Assembly: GCA_017548365.1 (NCBI GenBank)
Contig: JAFZAC010000040.1
Coordinates: 62,001-126,000, forward strand
Reading direction: 5' to 3'
Length of the DNA: 64,000 bases
DNA from: Muribaculaceae bacterium
Lineage (GTDB): Bacteria > Bacteroidota > Bacteroidia > Bacteroidales > Muribaculaceae
A program made the translations under genes and the position numbers. The notes below the pieces were generated by a model. The model was not told the origin of the DNA. It searched no databases and worked only from the letters and a program-made list of their open reading frames with translations. Positions 34,929-43,431 of the stretch are shown here, in pieces (position 1 is the stretch's first letter; the number at the start of each line of letters is the position of its first letter).

Positions 34929-35984
34929 TTAAGGCAGGTTAAACTCCAGTGTAACTTTGTCTTTAGCAACGTCAAGTGTTACGAGGCATCCTTCTATAAG
35001 AGGATAGTTCCAACTCTCATCATGTCCGGTAGGGAAGTCGTAGCATATGGGGATGTTATAAGGCTCGGCATACTCGGCAATGAACTCAAATACCGACTTG
35101 TAGTCACGAGAGGGGGGGCAGCCGTCGAAGCGGCCTACTACTAGCGCTTTTATCTTATCCATAGCGCCGCGCAGTATCAGATGCTGGAACATGCGGTCAA
35201 TGCGTGAATAGGGCTCTTCCACTTCCTCGATAAAGAGGATGATGTCGCGTCCGTCGATGAACGAGCGGTCAAGGAAGTCGAAGGGTGTATCGGCAATGTC
35301 ACCATACACACACATATTGCCCCCAATCAGGATGCCGCTCGCCTTGCCAGGCTTGTTATACTCATTTCCAGGCACCTCATACTTAGGCAGTTTGCCCATA
35401 AGCATGTCGCGCAGGTACAGACTTGGCTGGTCGGTGCCGCCAGTCGCGGCAAGACGTCCGCACATATTGCCATGGATAGCCATGTTTCCTGCTCTCACCT
35501 CGGCGCTCAGGTAGCCGGTGATGTCGCTGTAGCCCACAATCCACTTAGGATATTTCTTGAGACTGTCGAGTGGTAGCAGGTTGAGCACGTTGGCCGAGCC
35601 ATAACCGCCACGGGAGCACATTATCGCTTTGATTGATGGATCGCGCAAGGCCCACATGATATCAGAACATCTCTGTTCGGGAGTTCCGGCATAGGTGTGG
35701 TAATTGGAGCGCGCATATTTGCCTTCCACGGTCTGGAATCCCCATCCTTGAAGTACTGCAGCGCCCTTATCTATAATCGTAAGGTCGGTAGGAACGCTCG
35801 ATGGCGAAAGAATGGCAATCTTGTCACCTTTTTTCAGAAATTGGGGAGCTTTGGGTGTCTCACACTTGCCGCAGCACTTTCCTTGGTGTTGCTGATGCTC
35901 TCTTGTGTTGTGGTGTTGCCTGTGCTGGGCCATGCCCATTGTTGCTACACTCAGTATAACTGTCAGTAAAAAGAATTTTTTCAT
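34929..35984 (-). CDS. LD-carboxypeptidase, peptidase family S66, with His/Cys-rich N-terminus
   Basis: A 351-residue secreted serine peptidase. The signal peptide (1-19) is followed by an unusual His/Gln/Cys-rich segment (residues 21-41, with HRQHHN, EHQQHQ and CCGKC). The S66 domain starts at about 50 (KKGDKIAILSPSS). The catalytic triad is visible: Ser153 (VGYSDITG), Glu at about 253-254 (FIEEVEEPYSRIDRM) and His321 (PTGHDESW), with the conserved CSRGGYGSANVL at 123-134. It should trim the L,D-bond of muropeptide tetrapeptides in recycling, here from the periplasmic side. A TAACTTTG -7 element lies at 36016-36009. Confidence 0.9.
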   Translation of the reverse strand: MKKFFLLTVILSVATMGMAQHRQHHNTREHQQHQGKCCGKCETPKAPQFLKKGDKIAILSPSSVPTDLTIIDKGAAVLQGWGFQTVEGKYARSNYHTYAGTPEQRCSDIMWALRDPSIKAIMCSRGGYGSANVLNLLPLDSLKKYPKWIVGYSDITGYLSAEVRAGNMAIHGNMCGRLAATGGTDQPSLYLRDMLMGKLPKYEVPGNEYNKPGKASGILIGGNMCVYGDIADTPFDFLDRSFIDGRDIILFIEEVEEPYSRIDRMFQHLILRGAMDKIKALVVGRFDGCPPSRDYKSVFEFIAEYAEPYNIPICYDFPTGHDESWNYPLIEGCLVTLDVAKDKVTLEFNLP

Positions 35985-36007
35985 TTAATTGCGTGTTTAA
36001 ATACTCT

Positions 36008-36029
36008 GCAAAGTTAACTAATATTTTGA
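36008..36029 (-). promoter_or_regulatory. -7 region of the S66 gene, shared with the next gene
   Basis: Contains TAACTTTG (36016-36009) on the minus strand. The 22-bp block is identical, except for one base, to 38010-38031 in front of the beta-helix gene. Confidence 0.6.
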
Positions 36030-36052
36030 AAAATAGTTGTGTTTAATTAGAA

Positions 36053-37984
36053 TTATCTCACGGTGTTATTGTTGAGCAGCTTTGCGCTCTTGCTGTTTGG
36101 CGACACCAGTTTGGCTCCCGATGACTTTCGTGTAAAAGTGTTTCCACTCACCTTGAAGTTCTTGCTGTTGAGCGATGCTTTGCTATCTGTTCCACTGAAT
36201 GCTTCGCCGCCTGTTATCTCAATGTTGTTGCCTTGTATCTCCACAAGCTTTGGAGTTGCCTTGAAGTCAACAACTTTCTCACTCTTAATTGTGTTGTTCT
36301 TGAGCTTGAGGGTACCATTGCTGTTGTTCTCATATACACATTTTGTGCTAGCAATGTTACAACCAATTGCTTCTAAGCTGTTCACTCCTTTAGCAACTGC
36401 ATTTGATGGCAATGCAAGAGTGCAGTTTTTCATCTCGACATTGTTGAGGGTGTTGAAATAAGTTACAATAGTGCCGTTGCCAGTGACAGTTAGTCCATTG
36501 GCTTTCAAGTTCATTTCCTTCCCACCGACGTGTGGAGCAAACATTGAGCTCACTTGAGTGCCACTTGCAAGGTTGATGGTGACGTTGTTAAGTTCAAACA
36601 TAGGAGCGAAGCTTGTGGCACCAAAAATGGCAAACAACTCGGTCATCGACCACTTGTCTGTGCTGAGTGGGTGGAGCTTGTTGTTAATGTTGATAGTGAC
36701 ATTTTCTAGGACCATTTTTGATGTGCGACTGCGTATGGAGCCGAACTGGCGATCCTTTTTAATGTCGAAGGTGGTGTTACGCACGGTGAACACATCCCCC
36801 CTGGCTCCCTCACTCACGTTGAGGATAGACTGTGAACCCTCAAGGAGCAGATAGTCGTCGTTGATGCCAAAGTAACATCCGTCAATCACGTTGTTGTAGG
36901 TCATTGACAGGTATTCTCCGTAACCCTCTTGCTTAGGCCCTGTGGCGCATCGAGTGAAGCGGCTGTTAGACACGGTGATGTTGTTGCTGCAGGTGGAGAT
37001 GTCAACTCCTTGTAGACAGTACTCTGCAACCATATTGTCGACTTGACAGTTGCTCGCGTGGAAACCTATGGGCTGGTAGATGATGTGGCTAGCAGTGCAG
37101 TCAAGGCATTTCACGTTGCGCACAATGCGCTTAGTGCTTGTTGTGCCCACCACCAGTCCGTTTTGACGCATCTCGAAGTGGCAACGTTGCACGGTGATGT
37201 TCTCACAGCGCTTGTTGTCGGCATCAATGTCAATCCACAGGGCATCGTCGGTTAATCCCATCGAAACTATCCTGTCGGTGCCCAGCTTGAAGGCATTATT
37301 GCTATTATATTTCACCCCATTGAAGGTGAGTTCGTTCTTTGTGTAGATTGGGGGGAAATCATGCACACCTTGGAATCCCACCCATCTCATGTCGTGGACA
37401 TTCACATTGTTGCAGCTCCTGAGTTTAATGCCCATTATCATGGTGCCTCCGCTGAGTTCTAAGTTGGAGGCATCGGTGATTTCTATTTTCTTCACATTCT
37501 CACCGCTATAAAAGCTGCCGTTGAAGGTCATCTTCACTCCCGAGCTGCCGCTTAGAAACTTGGCGAGCTGCTGCCATGCACGAGAGTTGTCGGTGCCCTG
37601 ATTGAGCGTGGTGCTGATGCGTTTGCCCTTCAAGGTGTAGCTATAGGGTTTGCTGGTCATGTTGGGCACGAGTCCCAGATTGGTGGCCTGCAGGCTGGAG
37701 TTGACGATAGTTGCCTTACTGAAGTCGCAGTTCTCGAAAGCCACATCGCTGCCATTGGGCACAATCTTGATGTTGCGGCCAGTGATGGTTGCATTGGTAA
37801 TCTTGCCGCCCTTCTTGAAAACCAGCGTGCTGCCGTCTTTTACAGCCACCGTTCCACCTTTAATGGTCTTGCTGATGGTGTAAGTGCCATTAGCTTGCTG
37901 CAATGCGTTGGCATTTTGCGCCGCGCAGCTCGTCATTGCCATGGCCCCTACAAGTATCAGTGTAATATTTATAATGCGTCTCAT
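36053..37984 (-). CDS. Beta-helix lipoprotein
   Basis: A 643-residue protein with a lipobox at Cys20 (AMAMTSC), so it is likely anchored to the outer membrane. The rest is a long right-handed parallel beta-helix of pectate-lyase-like type: many short Asn-rich turns such as NCDFSKATIVNSSLQATNL, NNVNVHDMRWVGFQG and NITVSNSRFTRCATG. A signature of catalytic Asp residues for a known polysaccharide lyase or GH28 family is not clear, so it could bind or cut a polysaccharide. A TACCTTTG -7 element lies at 38018-38011. Confidence 0.78.
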   Translation of the reverse strand: MRRIINITLILVGAMAMTSCAAQNANALQQANGTYTISKTIKGGTVAVKDGSTLVFKKGGKITNATITGRNIKIVPNGSDVAFENCDFSKATIVNSSLQATNLGLVPNMTSKPYSYTLKGKRISTTLNQGTDNSRAWQQLAKFLSGSSGVKMTFNGSFYSGENVKKIEITDASNLELSGGTMIMGIKLRSCNNVNVHDMRWVGFQGVHDFPPIYTKNELTFNGVKYNSNNAFKLGTDRIVSMGLTDDALWIDIDADNKRCENITVQRCHFEMRQNGLVVGTTSTKRIVRNVKCLDCTASHIIYQPIGFHASNCQVDNMVAEYCLQGVDISTCSNNITVSNSRFTRCATGPKQEGYGEYLSMTYNNVIDGCYFGINDDYLLLEGSQSILNVSEGARGDVFTVRNTTFDIKKDRQFGSIRSRTSKMVLENVTININNKLHPLSTDKWSMTELFAIFGATSFAPMFELNNVTINLASGTQVSSMFAPHVGGKEMNLKANGLTVTGNGTIVTYFNTLNNVEMKNCTLALPSNAVAKGVNSLEAIGCNIASTKCVYENNSNGTLKLKNNTIKSEKVVDFKATPKLVEIQGNNIEITGGEAFSGTDSKASLNSKNFKVSGNTFTRKSSGAKLVSPNSKSAKLLNNNTVR

Positions 37985-38009
37985 GATTTGTGATTTTGTA
38001 GTTTATAAT

Positions 38010-38031
38010 GCAAAGGTAACTAATATTTTGA
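38010..38031 (-). promoter_or_regulatory. -7 region of the beta-helix gene
   Basis: Contains TACCTTTG (38018-38011), minus strand, 27 nt before the ATG. It shares 21 of 22 bases with 36008-36029. Confidence 0.6.
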
Positions 38032-38091
38032 TAAGAATGCACTTAGTTGGTTTAATTTTACTGGTGATTATGGCGATTAGGTATAATCAAT

Positions 38092-38122
38092 AAACCGCTG
38101 ACGTTTTTTGCGCCAGCGGTTT
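38092..38122. terminator. Hairpin after the LRR-dockerin-FGE gene
   Basis: AAACCGCTG (38092-38100) pairs with CAGCGGTTT (38114-38122), with a loop holding a T6 run. It lies 71 nt beyond the stop at 38193 and carries no following U-tract on the minus strand. Confidence 0.6.
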
Positions 38123-38192
38123 GAATGTATTAGGGTTTCTTGATTAATGTCTAGGTGGGATTGATTATATCCTAAACTTGACTGTTAAGCAA

Positions 38193-40046
38193 CTATAGTG
38201 CAAGACGCAGGCCTCTATATTTGGAGCAATTGTTGGGATAGTGGGCATTGCGAGTGACAACTAACAAATAGTCAAAGAGCTGGTAAGTACTACTATCGAC
38301 GTTGGGGTAGGAGAGTATGTCTCCACCACGTTGTACACGCTCACTGCCAGTCCATGGTCCTTCAGGATTATAAAATGGGGAGGGCAAATTATGGTGATAT
38401 GGACCCTTCCAATCGGAACACCATTCATACACATTACCAGTCATGTCATAAAGACCTAATTCGTTGGCTGCCAATTGACCTACTGCATGAGTGATGCCGC
38501 CACTATTGTTTCTATACCACGCAACATCATCAAGGTTATTACCGCCGGAATAAATGTAGCCATGGTCATAGTTGCCTCCGCGCGCTGCGAATTCCCATTG
38601 AGCCTCGGTGGGTAAGCGGAAATTTTGTCCTGTTAACGAGTTTAACTGGCTGATGAATTCCTGGCAGTCATTCCAGCTTACATTCTCCACTGGTCTTTGT
38701 AGGTCAGTGCCGTATTCATCTCCATTAAAACCACTTGGGTTGCTTCCCATCACAGCCAGCCACAGTTCCTGGGTGACCTCAGTCTGTCCTATGCTGTAAG
38801 TTGAAAGCTTTACGCTCCAAGGCTCATCATCTGGATTTTGATAGTAATAATATGGTCCCTCGGGTACAGATATTTCTCCCATATTGAACGTGCCTCCCTC
38901 GACTGTCACCATATTGAAAGATACTCCATTTACAGTATAGGTTACTTCTTGTTCGATAGTTGGTGTGTCACCATTCAGAAGATTGTTATATAGCACGGTC
39001 ACATCGCCACTGGTTACTGCTCCGTCGCCGTCAACGTCACTGCTCATTAAGCTTTCCACATCACCATCGAGCAAGAAGTTGTACAGAGCTGTCACGTCGC
39101 TGGCTGTTATGCTTCCGTCATAGTTCACGTCATGATTGTTGATGCTCCCAATATTGACGAAGTTCTTCCATCCGGGAGCGTTCATGTAGCTCTGTAAAGC
39201 GTTTTGGGGTACCAGCAGTTGTGTGTTCTGGTATATACCGCTTGAAAAGGCGTCTTCGGGCAGGGCATATGGTTCAGGACAATAGACTACTATTTTGTCT
39301 ATTGAGGTGTTTTCTCCAAATGCGTTGCTGGCGATGGAGCACGGATAAGCCCCAAGCACTAACCTGTTGATCTCTGTTGGGCCCCCGAAGGTGTTGGATG
39401 CTATGCTCATGTTCTCTCCCCATAAGCACAGGACACCTAACATTTCAAGGTCAAACATGTCGGGATTCAACTCAAAGTTGTTGTTCATGAAAGTGATGAT
39501 GTCCAGTCCAAAGCCTTGGAAGACGTTCTTTCCTATGCTTCTCACGTTCTCAAAGATGTTGTAATGTCCCCCGCCGGAGCAAGCGAGCAGGCACGAGTCG
39601 GCCATCTCTTCAAGAGAATGTGGCAAGTTGACTTGAGTATAAGGATGCAGGTAGAATGTCCACAGTGACTGCTTTCCCAGTCGGCGTATGGTCTCTGGAA
39701 GCACAATCTTGGGCCAGAAATCTTCATAACGTTGAGGGTTAGAGAAGTGTCCGAGCCCTTTAAGTGCTTTATCGGCAATCTCGGTAACGGTGTATTCCTC
39801 TCCATCGATGGTAACAACTGAAGGGATAATGATTGGTTCGTTAGGTGGAATCTGATAGCCCCAGTTGTAGTTTTCCAAATCTACTCCCAAAGCCTCATAG
39901 TACCCTGTGAGTGCTGCTTCATGTTTATCCACGTTGGTAACCTCAAATTTCAGGTAGTCAATGAGGTTGTAGGGGTAAGAAGCTTTCAACAGAAATGGCA
40001 TTGCGAAAACCAATAAAGATAAAACAACTAATCTGTAAGCTTTCAT
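38193..40046 (-). CDS. Secreted fusion: LRR_5 repeats, internal dockerin, C-terminal FGE/SUMF1-like domain
   Basis: A 617-residue secreted protein with an unusual order. Signal peptide (about 1-23); BspA-like LRR_5 region (about 70-300); a dockerin-like pair in the middle (about 300-357: DVNYDGSITASDVTALYNFL and DVDGDGAVTSGDVTVLYNNL); then a formylglycine-generating-enzyme-like (SUMF1) domain to the end (about 370-617), with VEGGTFNMGE, QTEVTQELWLAVMG, PVENVSWNDCQEF, RLPTEAQWEFAARGG and LYDMTGNVYEWCSDW. The Cys pair of true FGEs is not evident, so a binding role (as in many SUMF1-like proteins) is more likely. Promoter at 40116-40087. Confidence 0.85.
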   Translation of the reverse strand: MKAYRLVVLSLLVFAMPFLLKASYPYNLIDYLKFEVTNVDKHEAALTGYYEALGVDLENYNWGYQIPPNEPIIIPSVVTIDGEEYTVTEIADKALKGLGHFSNPQRYEDFWPKIVLPETIRRLGKQSLWTFYLHPYTQVNLPHSLEEMADSCLLACSGGGHYNIFENVRSIGKNVFQGFGLDIITFMNNNFELNPDMFDLEMLGVLCLWGENMSIASNTFGGPTEINRLVLGAYPCSIASNAFGENTSIDKIVVYCPEPYALPEDAFSSGIYQNTQLLVPQNALQSYMNAPGWKNFVNIGSINNHDVNYDGSITASDVTALYNFLLDGDVESLMSSDVDGDGAVTSGDVTVLYNNLLNGDTPTIEQEVTYTVNGVSFNMVTVEGGTFNMGEISVPEGPYYYYQNPDDEPWSVKLSTYSIGQTEVTQELWLAVMGSNPSGFNGDEYGTDLQRPVENVSWNDCQEFISQLNSLTGQNFRLPTEAQWEFAARGGNYDHGYIYSGGNNLDDVAWYRNNSGGITHAVGQLAANELGLYDMTGNVYEWCSDWKGPYHHNLPSPFYNPEGPWTGSERVQRGGDILSYPNVDSSTYQLFDYLLVVTRNAHYPNNCSKYRGLRLAL

Positions 40047-40086
40047 AATAATAGGTTCTAATAAGTCTTTATATAATAATTATTTG

Positions 40087-40116
40087 CAAATATATGCTTT
40101 TTTGTAAGGATTTCAA
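40087..40116 (-). promoter_or_regulatory. Promoter for the LRR-dockerin-FGE gene
   Basis: TTG (40116-40114) and TATATTTG (40094-40087), 19-nt spacer, minus strand, 41 nt before the ATG. Confidence 0.75.
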
Positions 40117-40188
40117 TTGTTTTCCCTACTTTTAGTGCAAATTAACATTTGTGGTTGTTAAGATATACCATTGACTTTTCCTAATATA

Positions 40189-40220
40189 AACCGGGTCACG
40201 GCTGCTGCCATGACCCGGTT
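40189..40220. terminator. Hairpin after the amylase gene
   Basis: A perfect 10-bp stem AACCGGGTCA (40189-40198) with TGACCCGGTT (40211-40220), 29 nt beyond the stop at 40250. On the minus strand a short TTTATATT follows. Confidence 0.7.
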
Positions 40221-40249
40221 GTGATTATGCATTATGAATCATACATTAT

Positions 40250-43186
40250 TTAATTTCCTAGCAGAATGTTGTAGATTATAGTGATGTCTACCGAGGTGAT
40301 AATGCCGTCTCCGTCTTGATCACCATTGACAATAGCACTAGTGTCGCCGTTGAGCAGATAATTATAGAGTGCTGTTACATCAACGCTTGACACAATTCCG
40401 TCGCCATTAACATCGCCTGGAATTGCGGAAACAGCTTCAAGAACTCCCAGCAGGCCGCTCTCAGTGTAGTAGCCGCCATTAACAAAGATAAAGTCGCTTG
40501 TCTGGGGCCATCCATAGTTGCTGAAAATGATTCCTGTGGGCTCGTCTTGGCGGCTAGTAGTCCAACGGTAAATGTTCTTTCCGCTAGGTGCTACACCAAT
40601 TACGTCGATAAGAGCGGTTCCTGGCCAAGCGCCGCCAGTGAAGTTCGCGCCGCCAGTATTCCAGACCCAGGTATAAGGCTCATAGTAATTATTTGCCTCA
40701 AAGTAGACGAACTGCGAACCGTCAATCCAAGTAGCGCACGAAGGAATGTCGACATCGGTGAGGTCGACATGCTGTGGTGTGACGTCGGTTGCGGTAGAAA
40801 TGCCATTGTACTCAAAGTAGCTGTCGCTCGTCAGGCCTGTGATGTCGCCAGTTTGGTGGCCGTCGCCGTCGTTGAAGATAATATTGATGGGCTTCACATC
40901 ATAGGTGTAGGTCCACCACTTCTCTCCGTCGATGGTTGTGCTGCTTGTCATCTGGGTTCCGGGCCAATCGCCGTTGTGTTGTGTGCCGCCATCCTCCCAA
41001 GAGTAGAGATAGGGTGCTGTGGTGGCCTTGCAGTAGATGGTGATGTTGTTGCTGGTGTTGCCACCGCCCGAGCCTGTTGCTTCAACTACGGTGTAGTTAC
41101 GAGTTACGATGTTTTTCACCTGGTCGTTTATGAGTAAGCCAGCTTTTACGGTAACATCTTGTCCTACAGTGGTGAACGAGAGCTCTTTCTTGCCTGTAGC
41201 TTGTGGGCTTGATGCTGTGGGTGTGCTGCCGTCGGTGGTATACACAATCTTGGCATCGTCATAGCTCGCATTTAGATAAACCTTCTTGTTGGCAGGCAAG
41301 TTGCCATTGGGCTTGTCGATGCACACAAATGGGTTGTAGAGCTCGGCAAGGTAGATGTTGCTCAGGTCTCGAGCTACATGGTTGCTGAAGGTGTAGAACA
41401 CGTCGCCGGCAACGCTTGTCACGTCTTGTGTCTTGCTTTCATCACCGCTGCCATCGTTGAGTAAGAAATTAATTTTGTAATCGGGGTTGGGTTTAGCGAA
41501 AGTCTTGTAGAGGAATTCCACGCCGCCAATAGTGCGTTTTTGAGTCAACTCATTACCGGGCCAATCGCCATTGAGAGGTGTGCCTCCGTCATCCCAAGCA
41601 TATAGATAGGCGGTGTCGGCCTTGACATAGATAGTGATGCTATTAGGATCGGCATCGCCAATGATGTAGTTGCGGGTAACAATGCCGCTTACTTCGCCGT
41701 CCATGAGCACGCCAACCTTAAGTACAGTGCTTTCGGTGAAGGTAAGAGTGGTGGAACCAGTAATTTGCTGGCTCGAGAGAGTCGGGTTGGTGCCATCGGT
41801 AGTGTAAACCAATGTAGTGCTTGCCATCGAAGGCTTGATGTTCACAGTAACCGAGTTGGCATATACGCCGTTGGGCTTGTCAATAACAGGAAATCCAATA
41901 ATTTTTCCAGTCTTTTCACTATTAACCCAGTCAATGCCCTCGGTTATGTAGAAGGCATAGTTTGTGCCGTTTTGCACTAACTGCCAACCTGAGCCAGGGG
42001 TGCTTGAGGCAGCCGAGCCCAAACGAACCATCGCCTGTCCTTTAGAGCCAGTAGTGGTGAAGATTATTCCACCATTCACTTGGCTGCTGGTGCAGCTGCT
42101 CTCGTTGGTTATGCCACAAGAACGGCGGCCTTTGATCATGTTGGTGATAGCTTCTTTATATTGCTCGTAGTGTAAGCTGAAGATGCAGGGAGTGCCAGGC
42201 ATAGCGAGGATGAAGGCGTTAGCCGCCTCAATATTGCCGCCACAATGGTTGTGGTCTTCGTTGGTGTCGTGGTTATCAACAAAGGTCACGGCATAGCGCT
42301 TGTAGTTGTCGTCGGCGATAAGGCCTGCCATGTCGAGACTGCTCCAGTTGCCACCGCCAAAGGCGTCATTGATGGCAAACTTCAGAGCAAAGTCAAATGT
42401 TCCACTCTGGATAACGCCATTAACTGCTGTGCCATTAATCCACTGTTTCAGCAAGTCGGTGTTGCCGTCAAAGTACTCACCCACCGAGAAAATGGGATTT
42501 GTTGCTGAATTATACTTACCAGTGTACTGTGGTGCATAGCCCTTGGTCATGTCAAGGCGGAAGCCCACATAGCCCAGCTCATTGAGCAGGAAGTTCTGGT
42601 AAGTGATACAGTTCTGTTGAACTAGAGGATTTGTGTGGTCGAGGTCGCGAGCACCGTCAAAACCTTCGCCTGTGTCGTAATTGCCTCCACCTGGCTGGTC
42701 GTCGTTGCACACGATACCTGTGAAGTTGACGTTGTCCCACGTTACTGAGTAGTCTCCAGAAGTTTCGTCAAGGAATTCCATGTATACAGTGTCTCCTGGA
42801 GCAATCACATGGGCCTTGGCATCCTTGTGATTGAGGATTAGGTCCTCGATGATTCCGGTTCCCATCGCTCCATAGGTCTGAATCATGTTTGTAAGCTTGC
42901 TCTGTGAGCCAAAGATGGTGGTGTGTCTCAACCAGCAGTATGGCATATAGCCCATGGTTTCGGCCTTGTTGCCGCCACGAGTCATAGCCGAGTTGGGAAC
43001 CCAGATAAGGTCGTAGATGGCTCCCAGCTCCTCGCTACGCGCAGTGAGGTTTTCCCACTTTGTGTAGTCATAGCTGTCCCAGTAGAAACCTTGTAGCATG
43101 ATGCCGCCATAATTTGCTGGCCAGCCTTGTGCCATTGCACTGATAGCAATGAGTGCTGATGCTAAAGTTAGATAGAATTTTTTCAT
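40250..43186 (-). CDS. Secreted GH13 alpha-amylase with three starch-binding modules and dockerin
   Basis: A 978-residue secreted amylase. Signal peptide (1-20); GH13 catalytic domain (about 25-430) with nucleophile Asp212 (GFRLDMTKG), acid/base Glu237 (FSVGEYFDG) and Asp307 (FVDNHDTN). Next, a chitobiase-C-like Ig domain (about 436-508), a starch-binding module of CBM26 type (about 514-612, TAYLYAWDDGGTPLNGDWPG), a second Ig domain (about 618-703), two more CBM26-like modules (about 713-800 and 815-915), and a C-terminal dockerin-like pair (about 923-978) ending LLGN. It should cut alpha-1,4-glucans outside the cell. A palindromic operator at 43299-43310 lies 55 nt upstream of its TAAATTTG -7 element. 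Confidence 0.93.
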   Translation of the reverse strand: MKKFYLTLASALIAISAMAQGWPANYGGIMLQGFYWDSYDYTKWENLTARSEELGAIYDLIWVPNSAMTRGGNKAETMGYMPYCWLRHTTIFGSQSKLTNMIQTYGAMGTGIIEDLILNHKDAKAHVIAPGDTVYMEFLDETSGDYSVTWDNVNFTGIVCNDDQPGGGNYDTGEGFDGARDLDHTNPLVQQNCITYQNFLLNELGYVGFRLDMTKGYAPQYTGKYNSATNPIFSVGEYFDGNTDLLKQWINGTAVNGVIQSGTFDFALKFAINDAFGGGNWSSLDMAGLIADDNYKRYAVTFVDNHDTNEDHNHCGGNIEAANAFILAMPGTPCIFSLHYEQYKEAITNMIKGRRSCGITNESSCTSSQVNGGIIFTTTGSKGQAMVRLGSAASSTPGSGWQLVQNGTNYAFYITEGIDWVNSEKTGKIIGFPVIDKPNGVYANSVTVNIKPSMASTTLVYTTDGTNPTLSSQQITGSTTLTFTESTVLKVGVLMDGEVSGIVTRNYIIGDADPNSITIYVKADTAYLYAWDDGGTPLNGDWPGNELTQKRTIGGVEFLYKTFAKPNPDYKINFLLNDGSGDESKTQDVTSVAGDVFYTFSNHVARDLSNIYLAELYNPFVCIDKPNGNLPANKKVYLNASYDDAKIVYTTDGSTPTASSPQATGKKELSFTTVGQDVTVKAGLLINDQVKNIVTRNYTVVEATGSGGGNTSNNITIYCKATTAPYLYSWEDGGTQHNGDWPGTQMTSSTTIDGEKWWTYTYDVKPINIIFNDGDGHQTGDITGLTSDSYFEYNGISTATDVTPQHVDLTDVDIPSCATWIDGSQFVYFEANNYYEPYTWVWNTGGANFTGGAWPGTALIDVIGVAPSGKNIYRWTTSRQDEPTGIIFSNYGWPQTSDFIFVNGGYYTESGLLGVLEAVSAIPGDVNGDGIVSSVDVTALYNYLLNGDTSAIVNGDQDGDGIITSVDITIIYNILLGN

Positions 43187-43235
43187 TGATGTTATAGTTT
43201 AGTGGTGATTTTTTGGCTAGTGCATAATTAGCAAG

Positions 43236-43310
43236 CAAATTTAATAAAAAAATATCGTTCTGATGTGACAAATTATTAGATAATTTTGCAAAAAAGGTGC
43301 AAACGTTTGC
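43236..43310 (-). promoter_or_regulatory. Amylase control region: -7 element plus palindromic operator
   Basis: TAAATTTG (43243-43236, minus strand) lies 49 nt before the ATG, with no good -33 TTG at 19-21 nt. The perfect palindrome GCAAACGTTTGC sits at 43299-43310, leaving 55 nt between it and the -7 element. The same layout recurs at 52665-52739 and 58485-58560. Confidence 0.7.
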
Positions 43311-43384
43311 GTTTTTTTGTGTTTTGTAGAACATCCCTAATCTTTTAATTGTTTGTAAAACTGAATACTTTTTAGAAAAACAAC

Positions 43385-43415
43385 TTGCAAGACTGAAAAA
43401 TATATGATAATTTTG
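43385..43415 (+). promoter_or_regulatory. Promoter for the retropepsin-Sel1 gene
   Basis: TTG (43385-43387) and TAATTTTG (43408-43415) with a 20-nt spacer, 16 nt before the first ATG. Confidence 0.7.
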
Positions 43416-43431
43416 TACTTTAAATATAAAA

